In this document: positions 16,033 through 23,578 of the stretch, one piece after another
How positions within the stretch are numbered: position 1 is the stretch's first letter
How the letters are laid out: every line of letters starts with the position of its first letter
Assembly (NCBI GenBank): GCA_011389555.1
Contig: JAABUD010000034.1
Span: 1 to 64,000 of the forward strand
Direction of reading: 5' to 3'
Source: Desulfotignum sp.
GTDB taxonomy: Bacteria > Desulfobacterota > Desulfobacteria > Desulfobacterales > Desulfobacteraceae
Length of the DNA stretch: 64,000 bases
Notes under the pieces: generated by a model
Databases searched by the model: none
Seen by the model: only the letters and a program-made list of their open reading frames with translations
What the model was told of the DNA's origin: nothing
Position numbers and translations under genes: made by a program

Positions 16033-16787
16033 AAAAAACCGTTCACATAGTTGAGGCACTGGTGTTTCCGGACATGTGCCTCAACTGCCGGGCATTGCTG
16101 CCCGTTTCTCTGGGACCCGGTTTTTCAGATCAGACCTTTTTCTGTGGGGCCTGTCGCGCCAGAGGACTTCCCACATTCGATCCCCCTTATTGCCGGATGT
16201 GCGGCCATCTGTTTGACACGGGTGACACCCATGTTTGTGAAACCTGCCTCACAGACCCACCCGTGGTTCACCGGGTCCGGGCGGCCCTGGCCTACCAGGG
16301 ACTGGTGCCCGAGATCGTTCCCCTGTTCAAATACCACGCCCGGCTGTCGTTGACCCGGTTTTTCGATTCCCTGATGTTCAATGCGCTTGATCGACATTTC
16401 AGGGACACGGAAATCCACTGGATTGTGCCCGTGCCCCTGCACCCGAAAAAACTGCGGCAAAGAGGGTTCAACCAGTCGTTTCTGCTGGTGCGCCGGCTTT
16501 GTGACACATATGAGCGGCACTTTGGCGGGCGTCCGGGGTGGCAGGTGGATGCCTCGGTATTGAAACGGGTCCGGTACACCCATTCTCAAACCGGGCTGGA
16601 CATTGCCTCCCGGAAAAACAATTTAAAGAACGCGTTTCAGGTCCCGGATCCGGCCCGGGTGAAAGATGCCGGCATCTTACTGGTGGATGATGTGTACACC
16701 ACCGGGGCCACATGTAACGAAGCGGCCCGGGCTCTGCTGGACGCCGGCGCGGCCCGGGTGGATGTCCTGGTCCTGGCCCGGGCCTGA
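15981..16787 (+). CDS. ComF family phosphoribosyltransferase-like protein
   Basis: 268 aa from the ATG at 15981, inside the icd 3' end; a GTG at about 16059, just before FPDMCLNC, is an alternative. The N-terminal zinc-ribbon-like cysteines (CLNC, CGAC, CRMC, CETC) are followed by a PRTase-like domain with WIVPVPLHPKKLRQRGFNQS and the PRPP-binding motif GILLVDDVYTTGATCNEA. ComF proteins belong to DNA-uptake systems in transformable bacteria and interact with replication-restart proteins, but are widespread in non-transformable species. No other competence gene is nearby. Confidence 0.9.
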   Translation: MFRIFTDRHGKPVCDGLKKTVHIVEALVFPDMCLNCRALLPVSLGPGFSDQTFFCGACRARGLPTFDPPYCRMCGHLFDTGDTHVCETCLTDPPVVHRVRAALAYQGLVPEIVPLFKYHARLSLTRFFDSLMFNALDRHFRDTEIHWIVPVPLHPKKLRQRGFNQSFLLVRRLCDTYERHFGGRPGWQVDASVLKRVRYTHSQTGLDIASRKNNLKNAFQVPDPARVKDAGILLVDDVYTTGATCNEAARALLDAGAARVDVLVLARA

Positions 16788-16833
16788 TCCAGACGGATAA
16801 ATTTATTCCAGAGAAGGCATCGACCCCGGGCAG

Positions 16834-17166
16834 ATGGGCATCCCCCAGGACCGGATTGCAAAGAGAGTAGGCCCGGCTCGGACATCATTCCAATACCATT
16901 TGCCGAAAATGGCAGCGTTGCCAAATTCGGCAAATGCTGATTTACGCGTGACCTCCAGGTTATCCCGGGGCTTCACTGTTGCCCAGGTGGCTGAAAAGCA
17001 AGGCTGGACCGATCCCATGGCCGGGAGCGGCGTGACCCCGCACACGTGCCTTGCCATGGGCCGCAGGTGCCGGGCCTTTGACATGAAGGCCGGTCGGATA
17101 CCCGCCCGGAAATCGATGACATCCAGATCAGTTCAACAACTTGTTGGCACCCAGTACAATAGGTGA
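16834..17166 (+). pseudogene. Remnant of a ParB/HTH-DNA methyltransferase protein
   Basis: A 110-codon frame reads MGIPQDRIAKRVGPARTSF then GFTVAQVAEKQGW, resembling ParB-type HTH segments, and runs directly into DPMAGSGVTPHTCLAMGRRC, a DNA-methyltransferase motif (DPFxGxGxT, S-adenosylmethionine binding). The catalytic DPPY region and the rest of both domains are missing. After FDMKAG the family-like continuation (RSDTRPEIDD) is in another frame, so there is also a frameshift. I read it as an internally deleted, frameshifted relic of a phage- or plasmid-type gene. The fusion order is known for such modification proteins. Confidence 0.6.
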
Positions 17167-17235
17167 TTGATTTTATTGTTTTTCAATTATATTATTACAT
17201 TCTGGCAGTAAAACATGCTATGAGGGGTTTGAAAA

Positions 17236-17313
17236 ATGGAAAGCAAGGTAACCACTCGAGAAAACTTGATTCAACGTATCCTGGAGCAACCAGAGAAGCT
17301 TTCATCCCTCTAA
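17236..17313 (+). CDS. Possible 25-aa small ORF
   Basis: An ATG at 17236 behind GAGGGG opens a 25-codon frame with a charged, helical composition (MESKVTTRENLIQRILEQPE). It could be a small protein, the 5' stub of a broken gene, or chance. Only the ribosome site and composition support it. Confidence 0.22.
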   Translation: MESKVTTRENLIQRILEQPEKLSSL

Positions 17314-17411
17314 TCTGTATTTGCGGGATTGTGTGCAGTCAAAACGGAAACCAACCTTGAACGGGTCGCCATAGACATAAACCACAAAATAAATGAAACA
17401 CAGGAGGTTGT

Positions 17412-17651
17412 ATGGAAGTTGATAAAGTGATGGATGGGCTGGCAAAAGAGTTGGCTGTGGCAGTGAAGGCCATGGCAAAAACAAAGAATGTAAATGATAA
17501 AGAAGCGTACAGCCGGATTGTAAAGAATCTGAGTGAATCATTGGGCGTGTTTCTGGATCTGGCAAACGACATGATGCTGTATGATGACGATGATGATGAT
17601 TATGAAGACGAAGATGATGAATTTCTGAAAAAGGGTGACATTCCTTTTTAA
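17412..17651 (+). CDS. Small acidic hypothetical protein
   Basis: 79 aa behind ACAGGAGG. The first 60 residues look helical (MDGLAKELAVAVKAMAKTKN, then SLGVFLDLANDMM) and the tail is strongly acidic (DDDDDDYEDEDDE) before a short basic-hydrophobic end. No domain recognised. The acidic tail could mimic nucleic acid or mediate protein contact; that is speculation. The upstream leader (17376-17406) is nearly repeated before the next gene, suggesting shared regulation or an ancient duplication of the promoter region. Confidence 0.7.
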   Translation: MEVDKVMDGLAKELAVAVKAMAKTKNVNDKEAYSRIVKNLSESLGVFLDLANDMMLYDDDDDDYEDEDDEFLKKGDIPF

Positions 17652-17730
17652 TCCGTGTACCTGCGGATAATGCTTGACTTGTGCGCGTGTTTCTCATAAA
17701 CAGTACAAAAAACGAAACACAGGAGGAACG

Positions 17731-18039
17731 ATGCACACATTTTCTTCGGCATTGCCGTCAGACGATTTTAAAATCCGGTGTCCCCGGCTGGGGCATGAGG
17801 TTCCTTTCACATATTGCCGGGCCGAGAATGCCGGGATTCCCTGTTTTAAAGCACTGGATTGCTGGCATGATCATTTTGATGTGGTCACCTGTTTTACACA
17901 GACCCTGTCAAAAGACGAATTTGCCGCGGCGTTCATGCATCAGGGCCGGCCCAAAATCCAGACCCTGATGGACCTGATAACACAGGCCCAGACCCGTGTT
18001 TCGGAAAAAAGCACCGGATCGGATAACGGGCGGGCCTGA
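17731..18039 (+). CDS. Small cysteine-containing hypothetical protein
   Basis: 102 aa from the ATG at 17731 behind ACAGGAGGAACG; an open frame further upstream has no such site. The protein reads IRCPRLGHEVPFTYCR, then GIPCFKALDCWHDHFDV, so four cysteines and several histidines lie within 60 residues and could bind a metal. I recognise the pattern as recurring in desulfobacterial small proteins but cannot name a function. Its TGA overlaps the ATPase start (TGATG), so the two are likely co-expressed. Confidence 0.75.
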   Translation: MHTFSSALPSDDFKIRCPRLGHEVPFTYCRAENAGIPCFKALDCWHDHFDVVTCFTQTLSKDEFAAAFMHQGRPKIQTLMDLITQAQTRVSEKSTGSDNGRA

Positions 18040-18755
18040 TGTTTTTGAAACAAGTGGCCATTCAAAGCGGGACGTTTCCGGATACGGACGTATATCCATT
18101 CTGTCTTTCGATACTGAATCAGACGGAAACACTGGCATGCAATCAGGGCATCACCCTGTTTTCCGGAGAGAACGGCACGGGCAAATCCACATTGCTCAAG
18201 GCCCTTGCCATCCGTTGCGGCATTCATATCTGGGAGCCGGAATTTCAGCTCCGGTGTGAAACCAATCCCCATGAAAAAAAGCTTCACCGTCATCTGTCGG
18301 TCACCTGGACTCAGGGACCGGTACCGGGGTCTTATTTCGGATCCCAGAATTTTTCGCATTTTGCCAGAAAACTGGAGGAATGGGCCCTCACGGACCGGCC
18401 CATGCTGGATTATTTCGGGGGAAAGTCGTTGATCACCCAGTCCCACGGCCAGTCGCTGATGTCCTATTTTTCCAGCCGGTATCAGCGCAAGGGGCTGTAT
18501 TTTCTGGATGAGCCCGAAACGGCCCTGTCGCCAAGATCCCAGGTGGCACTGCTCAATCTGATCCTCCGTGAGAGCGGCAAGGGACATGCCCAGTTTGTGA
18601 TCGCGACCCATTCACCCATTCTTCTGGCCTGTCCGGATGCGGTGATCTATAATTTCGACGGGCCGAAAATCGAGGCTATTTTGTATGAAGACACGGATTA
18701 TTATCGCCTTTACAAGGCGTTTATGACCGACCCGTCTTCCTTTATCAAAAGATGA
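18039..18755 (+). CDS. AAA/ABC-type ATPase, stand-alone
   Basis: 238 aa, soluble. Walker A is GENGTGKSTLLKAL (about residues 44-57), Walker B is GLYFLDEPETALSP (about 152-165), and the switch histidine is in FVIATHSPILLACPDA. The architecture is like the AAA_21/OLD-like or RecF-like ATPases annotated as 'AAA family ATPase'. There is no transmembrane partner, and the canonical ABC signature is replaced by LITQSHGQSLMSYF. It is coupled to the cysteine-rich protein upstream. A role in transport is unlikely; a role in DNA or stress response is possible but not shown. Confidence 0.8.
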   Translation: MFLKQVAIQSGTFPDTDVYPFCLSILNQTETLACNQGITLFSGENGTGKSTLLKALAIRCGIHIWEPEFQLRCETNPHEKKLHRHLSVTWTQGPVPGSYFGSQNFSHFARKLEEWALTDRPMLDYFGGKSLITQSHGQSLMSYFSSRYQRKGLYFLDEPETALSPRSQVALLNLILRESGKGHAQFVIATHSPILLACPDAVIYNFDGPKIEAILYEDTDYYRLYKAFMTDPSSFIKR

Positions 18756-18831
18756 AATCAACCGGTTTTTTGAGAAAAAACAGATATAACCGCCGTCATA
18801 AATTGTTAATTTTGTCATCAAAGGAGATCCC

Positions 18832-20205
18832 ATGAAAACGCAGAAATTTTTATTGAATGAACAGGAAATGCCCCGGCAGTGGTACAACATCATGGCAGAC
18901 CTGCCCACGCCCATGGAACCGCCCCTGCATCCGGGCACGGGTCAGCCCTGCGGGCCGGAAGATCTGGCTCCGATTTTTCCCATGAATCTCATCGAGCAGG
19001 AAGTGAGCACCCAGCGGTGGATCGATATTCCCGAAGAGATCCTGGACAAATATGCCATCTGGCGGCCATCTCCTTTGTACCGGGCCAGAAATCTGGAAAA
19101 AGCCCTGGACACCCCGGCCCGGATTTATTTCAAGAACGAAGGGGTGAGCCCGGCCGGTTCCCACAAGCCCAACACGGCTCTGGCCCAGGCGTATTACAAC
19201 AAGGAGGCGGGCACCCAAAAGATTACCACGGAGACGGGGGCCGGGCAGTGGGGCAGCAGCCTGGCCATGTGCTGCGCGTTTTTCGGCATCGAGTGCAAGG
19301 TGTTCATGGTGAAAATCTCCTACAACCAGAAACCCTACCGCCGCCTGATGATGGAAACCTGGGGCGCCAACTGCACGGCCAGCCCTTCCACAGAAACCCG
19401 TGCCGGCCGGTCGATTCTGGAAAAAGACCCGGATTCGCCGGGCTCTCTGGGCATGGCCATCTCCGAAGCCGTGGAGGAAGCCGTGTCTGATGAAAACACC
19501 AAATATGCCCTGGGATCCGTGCTCAATCATGTGATGATCCATCAGAGCATCATCGGGCTGGAGGCCATGAAGCAGATGGAAATGGCCGGGGATTACCCGG
19601 ATGTGATCATCGGCAGTGCGGGCGGGGGCAGTAATTTTGCCGGGCTGTCCTTTCCCTTTGCCAGGGACAAGATCAACGGGAAACCGATCGATATCATTGC
19701 CGTGGAACCCACCTCCTGTCCCACCCTGACCCGGGGACCCTTTGCGTATGATTTCGGCGACACGGTCCAGATGACGCCGCTTCTGCCCATGTACACCCTG
19801 GGTCACAATTTCGTGCCCGCCCCCATCCATGCCGGAGGACTGCGGTATCACGGCATGTCTCCGCTGGTGAGCCAGCTGGTTTTAGACGGCATCATCCGGC
19901 CGGAAGCCATTCATCAGATGGAAACCTTCAAGGCCGGACTCACCTTTGCCCGGTCCGAAGGATATATTTCCGCCCCGGAATGCAACCACGCCGTGGCCAT
20001 GGCCATCCGGGAGGCGTTGAAAGCCAAGGAAGAGGGCAAAGAAAAAGTGATCCTGTTCAACTGGTCCGGTCACGGTCTGGTGGACATGGCTTCCTATGAA
20101 TCTTATTTCAGGGGAAATCTGTCCGACCATGATCTTCCCCAGGAACAGATCGACCTTGCGCTCAAGGATCTGGAAAATCTGCCCAAACCCAGACAGGGCA
20201 AATAA
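18832..20205 (+). CDS. Tryptophan synthase beta-like protein TrpB2
   Basis: 457 aa, longer than TrpB1 (about 400) and with the TrpB2 hallmark N-terminus ([15 protein letters not shown]). The PLP lysine is in [18 protein letters not shown], the phosphate loop is [12 protein letters not shown], and TETGAGQWG replaces the TrpB1 signature. TrpB2 condenses indole (or O-phosphoserine-derived aminoacrylate with indole) to tryptophan and often stands apart from trpA, as here. An AAGGAG precedes the ATG, and a strong terminator follows. Confidence 0.93.
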   Translation: MKTQKFLLNEQEMPRQWYNIMADLPTPMEPPLHPGTGQPCGPEDLAPIFPMNLIEQEVSTQRWIDIPEEILDKYAIWRPSPLYRARNLEKALDTPARIYFKNEGVSPAGSHKPNTALAQAYYNKEAGTQKITTETGAGQWGSSLAMCCAFFGIECKVFMVKISYNQKPYRRLMMETWGANCTASPSTETRAGRSILEKDPDSPGSLGMAISEAVEEAVSDENTKYALGSVLNHVMIHQSIIGLEAMKQMEMAGDYPDVIIGSAGGGSNFAGLSFPFARDKINGKPIDIIAVEPTSCPTLTRGPFAYDFGDTVQMTPLLPMYTLGHNFVPAPIHAGGLRYHGMSPLVSQLVLDGIIRPEAIHQMETFKAGLTFARSEGYISAPECNHAVAMAIREALKAKEEGKEKVILFNWSGHGLVDMASYESYFRGNLSDHDLPQEQIDLALKDLENLPKPRQGK

Positions 20206-20224
20206 AAAAGATTGAAGATCAACC

Positions 20225-20268
20225 AAACCGTCAGGGGGGTGCCTGAATTACGGGTCCCCTGACGGTTT
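20225..20268. terminator. Bidirectional terminator between trpB2 and the aminotransferase
   Basis: AAACCGTCAGGGG (20225-20237) pairs perfectly with CCCCTGACGGTTT (20256-20268) around an 18-nt loop, 19 bp after the trpB2 stop. It also lies 20 bp downstream of the convergent gene. Confidence 0.85.
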
Positions 20269-20288
20269 CTGGAAAGGAAAAAGAAGGG

Positions 20289-21461
20289 TTATGTGAGATT
20301 GTCCAGGGCTTTTTTGAATCCGGGGATGGACCCGGTGATGGTTTTGTCCGGCACGGCATAGGACAGCCTGAAATGGCCGGGGCCGCCAAACCCCGTGCCC
20401 GGCACGGCCAGGATGTTCTGTTCTTTGAGCCGGTGGACGAACGCCACGTCATTTTCAATGGGGCTTTTGGGAAACAGGTAAAATGCGCCGTCCGGTACGT
20501 CGAATTCATACCCGGCCTCTTGCAGTCCCTGGCAAAAAAGATCCCGGCGTCGGCGGTAAATCCCGATATCCACGGTGACCCCCTGAAGCCGGCCCACCAC
20601 CTGCTGAAACAGGGACGGGGCATTGACATACATCATGGTGTTGGCCACACCGGCCGCGCCGGCAATCAGCCCGGCATCCTCTGCTTTGGGATGCACGGCC
20701 AGATAACCGATCCGTTCACCGGCCAGAGACAGTTCCTTGGAGTAGGAAGTCAGAACAATGGTGTGGTCATAGGCATCGAACACACAGGGAACCGTTACAT
20801 CATAGGCGATTTTCCGATAAGGTTCGTCCGATATCAGGTAAATGCGCTTGTTGAATTTTTTGCTGGCCGCTTCCAGTATCCGGCCCAGACCGTCCAGCTC
20901 TTCGGCGGAATATACCGCTCCCGTGGGATTGTTGGGTGAATTGATCAGCACGACCCGGGTATTTTTTGTGATGGCGGTCTCGATGGCTTCCAGGTCCAGG
21001 TGAAAATCCGGCCGGGTGGGGGCCGTGATCAAGGTGGCCCCGGCCACGAACGCATACTGGTTGTATCCCACAAAATACGGCGCCGGGGTGAGCAGTTCCT
21101 CGCCCGGGTTGATCAGTGCCCGGAGACAGTCGTTCAATGCCCCGGCCGCGCCGGCCGTCATCACGATCAAATCTGGAGTCAGGCCCACATCAAAGGTCTG
21201 GTTCAGATAATCCGCCACGGCCCGGCGCACATGCAGAAAACCCGGGTTGGGCATGTACCCATGGGAAACAGTGTCATCATGGACCAGGTCCAGCAGGGTC
21301 TCTTTCATTACTTCGGGCGGGGGAACATCCGGGTTTCCCAGAGAAAAATCAAATACATTGTCGGCCCCGAATGTTTCTTTCATCCGGATACCTTCTTCAA
21401 ACATTTTCCGGATGGTGGAGGCAGCCTCCACCATTTTGACCATTTTGTCTGCAATCGGCAT
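20289..21461 (-). CDS. Aspartate-type PLP aminotransferase
   Basis: 390 aa, aminotransferase class I. FDFSLGNPDVPPP, INSPNNPTGAVYSAEEL, the DEPYRKI aspartate/tyrosine pair, and the Schiff-base lysine in LTSYSKELSLAGERIGY are present. It is annotated in relatives as a pyridoxal-dependent aminotransferase of broad specificity; the substrate is not decided by sequence. A TTTTCA-17 bp-TATGAT promoter-like pair lies upstream on the minus strand. It converges on trpB2 across a shared terminator. Confidence 0.9.
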   Translation of the reverse strand: MPIADKMVKMVEAASTIRKMFEEGIRMKETFGADNVFDFSLGNPDVPPPEVMKETLLDLVHDDTVSHGYMPNPGFLHVRRAVADYLNQTFDVGLTPDLIVMTAGAAGALNDCLRALINPGEELLTPAPYFVGYNQYAFVAGATLITAPTRPDFHLDLEAIETAITKNTRVVLINSPNNPTGAVYSAEELDGLGRILEAASKKFNKRIYLISDEPYRKIAYDVTVPCVFDAYDHTIVLTSYSKELSLAGERIGYLAVHPKAEDAGLIAGAAGVANTMMYVNAPSLFQQVVGRLQGVTVDIGIYRRRRDLFCQGLQEAGYEFDVPDGAFYLFPKSPIENDVAFVHRLKEQNILAVPGTGFGGPGHFRLSYAVPDKTITGSIPGFKKALDNLT

Positions 21462-21895
21462 GGCACTGTCCTTTCAAAATTATGAAGTTCTCATTCCGTA
21501 TGGATCATACATGAAAAAAAAGCGTATGAAAATCCCCTTGAAAAAACGGTACTGGTTGCTGGTCTCCATTTTTTGAAAAAAAGATAACCGTCTTGATTTT
21601 CAGGTAAATTCGAGGAACTGGGGTCATAAAGATCTGTCGGACTAGGGGTTTTTACCTATGGCGAGTAAGGGATTTTCCCGAATTGACAAAGCAAAGTGAC
21701 TGTCGTAATTCATCGTACATACTTGGTGGGACCATCCCGACATACCCCAATACACCCACCGGGTAACGGTGTTTAGGAAATGCGTCTGGCGGGCATTCAT
21801 ATCCCTCCAATCCCATCCTTCCAACAACGCACCCAGACGCAAAACCGGCTTTCGAATTCCCCTTTCCGGAAGCCGGTTTCTTCTTTTATTGATCG
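21462..21895. other. Intergenic region, mostly without recognised content
   Basis: 434 bp between two minus-strand genes. It contains a terminator hairpin at 21842-21879 and TGCGTCTGG/CCAGACGCA inverted repeats (21780-21788 and about 21834-21842). A 66-codon minus frame with a TTG start covers 21642-21842 but has no ribosome site or family resemblance. I see no RNA gene. Confidence 0.5.
21842..21879 (-). terminator. Terminator of the small conserved protein gene
   Basis: AAACCGGCTT (21842-21851) and AAGCCGGTTT (21870-21879) form a 10-bp stem with an 18-nt loop, 17 bp beyond the minus-strand stop at 21896. A T-run follows on both strands. Confidence 0.75.
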
Positions 21896-22261
21896 CTATT
21901 GAACTCCGGGAACGATGATCCGGGAATCATTGGACTGTTTTTTTTCCGTCTCCATTTTCTGGAACTGCTGGATCACTTTTTGGGTTTCTGCTTCCATGGC
22001 CTGGGGAAACGCGTCCATGGCCTGGTCCATTGTCGCGGCTTCCAGTCGGGCTTGAATCGGAACCGGGCCATGGGGTGTGCCCAGCTGGGTGTTTCCGACA
22101 AAAAAGGTTTCTCTGGAGGGATCGTTTGACCCGTCCGGATGGATGGGAGTCAATTTCTGAATACTGGCAATTTTCAGATCGGTGATGGTTTCTTCCCGGT
22201 AGAGATTTTTTCTGTCTACCTGGAAATCGATGTTGATGGGGCTGCCGCTGTTACCGCTCAT
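21896..22261 (-). CDS. Small conserved cytoplasmic protein, unknown function
   Basis: 121 aa from the ATG at 22261, preceded by AGGAGACATC; an ATG five codons upstream has no site. It begins MSGNSGSPINIDFQVDRKNLY, then EETITDLKIASIQKLTPI, a mid-section FFVGNTQLGTPHGPVPIQA and a helical, glutamine-rich C-terminus (QKVIQQFQKMETEKKQ). I recall similar proteins in other sulfate reducers annotated only as cytoplasmic proteins. No enzyme motif is seen. It is followed by its own terminator and so is probably monocistronic. Confidence 0.75.
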   Translation of the reverse strand: MSGNSGSPINIDFQVDRKNLYREETITDLKIASIQKLTPIHPDGSNDPSRETFFVGNTQLGTPHGPVPIQARLEAATMDQAMDAFPQAMEAETQKVIQQFQKMETEKKQSNDSRIIVPGVQ

Positions 22262-22339
22262 GATGTCTCCTGTCAAAAATATATAAATGATGATAAAAAA
22301 ATCCCGGCTGTCTGATCCGGGTGTAGTATGGGTGTGCTG

Positions 22340-23323
22340 TCAAACATGGCAGGGGCTGGCCTCCGGTTTTTTTGAAAACGATGCCAATCCGGCTGTCTCA
22401 TCCAGTCCCAAATGAATGTTCATGCACTGCACCGCAGCGCCGGCCGCGCCTTTGCCCAGGTTGTCGATGCGGGTGATCACGGCCATTCGTTTTTGATTGC
22501 CGAAAACAAACAGGTCGGCCCGGTTGGTATTGTTGCACGCCTGAATATCAAAAAATCCCTGGTCCAGACTGCTTTTGTCGTCAAAAGGGAAAACCCTGAC
22601 AAACGGTTCATCCCGGTAAAAGTCTTCAAACACCTGCTGTACGTCTGTGGGGGGCATTTTCTGGGCCAGAAGATGCGGGTGAATGAACACAGTGACTGCC
22701 AGGCCCTTGTAAAAATCGGCCACCACCGGGGTGAAACCGGGTTCCATGGTGAGACCGGTTCTGACTGTCATTTCCGGAAGGTGTTTGTGAACCAGGCCCA
22801 GGGCATAATGACGCGGGCTGTCCAGCACCGGGGTGTGCTGCTCTTCGTACGCGGCAATGAGTTTTTTGCCCCCGCCGCTGTAGCCGGTGATGGAATAACA
22901 GCAGATCGGGTAATCCGGGGGCATGATCCCGGTTTGGATCAATGGGTGAACCCCCAGTATAAATGCGGTGGCATGGCATCCGGGATTGGCGATTCGCTTG
23001 GTTTTCCGTAACCGGTCCCGCTGGCCGAACCCCAGTTCAGGCAGTCCATAGACCCAGTCCGGATGGGTTCGAAACGCGGTGCTGGCATCGATGATGCAGG
23101 TATCAGGGTTGGTGACCAGGGAGGCGGATTCTCTGGAAGCCGCATCCGGCAGGCATAGAAAGGTTACATCCGACTGATTGATCAATTGTTGTCTTTCCCG
23201 CGTGTTTTTGCGAAGCGCGGCATCGATTTCAAGCAGTTCAATCTCTTTTCGTGAAGACAGATAATCGATGATCTGCAACCCGGTGGTGCCTTCCCGGCCA
23301 TCGACAAATACCTTATACGCCAT
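22340..23323 (-). CDS. argC: N-acetyl-gamma-glutamyl-phosphate reductase, type 2
   Basis: 327 aa from the ATG at 23323 ([16 protein letters not shown]); AAAGGA is 6 bp upstream, while the ATG at 23329 is too close to it. ArgC reduces N-acetylglutamyl phosphate in arginine synthesis. The NAD(P)-binding [10 protein letters not shown], the catalytic cysteine in [14 protein letters not shown] and the histidine region HKHLPEM are visible. The short length and GREGTTG motif fit the type 2 subgroup. No other arg gene is adjacent. The divergent region to asmA holds several GTGTGA half-sites. Confidence 0.93.
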   Translation of the reverse strand: MAYKVFVDGREGTTGLQIIDYLSSRKEIELLEIDAALRKNTRERQQLINQSDVTFLCLPDAASRESASLVTNPDTCIIDASTAFRTHPDWVYGLPELGFGQRDRLRKTKRIANPGCHATAFILGVHPLIQTGIMPPDYPICCYSITGYSGGGKKLIAAYEEQHTPVLDSPRHYALGLVHKHLPEMTVRTGLTMEPGFTPVVADFYKGLAVTVFIHPHLLAQKMPPTDVQQVFEDFYRDEPFVRVFPFDDKSSLDQGFFDIQACNNTNRADLFVFGNQKRMAVITRIDNLGKGAAGAAVQCMNIHLGLDETAGLASFSKKPEASPCHV

Positions 23324-23578
23324 GATCATTCCTTTTGTTCGGCCTGTTTATGGGTGTGATGTTTCACTTCAGACTCTTCTTATACGTATTTCAGGATGAA
23401 AAATAAACCCCAAGTTCCGGGGCAGGGATTGTGAGACAAGTGTGAAATGATTGAAATCACACCCATGATCGTGTATATCCTGAAACCAGGTGGTTTACAG
23501 CAAAAGATGGGCTGTGACCATTCCTGCTTGGATCATATCCTTATGTTCAATAGTCAATGCCTGAAAAGGATCTTTGCC

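Larger units (their letters stand above)
16788..17411. other. Gene-poor region with a decayed fragment
   Basis: A 624-bp gap. It contains the ParB/methylase remnant (16834-17166), then a clearly AT-richer stretch (17160-17240) with a possible 25-codon ORF, and ends in the promoter/leader of the small acidic protein. No tRNA or intact mobile gene is visible. Confidence 0.6.

Noticed and set aside
17163-17360. 65-codon plus-strand frame
   Set aside because: AT-rich, no ribosome site, and it stops in the middle of the leader region of the next gene.
18850-19851. 333-codon minus-strand frame over trpB2
   Set aside because: Shadow of a well-supported PLP enzyme gene, with no ribosome site.
21642-21842. 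66-codon minus-strand frame with a TTG start
   Set aside because: No ribosome site, overlaps the terminator base, and no family resemblance; kept only as a note.
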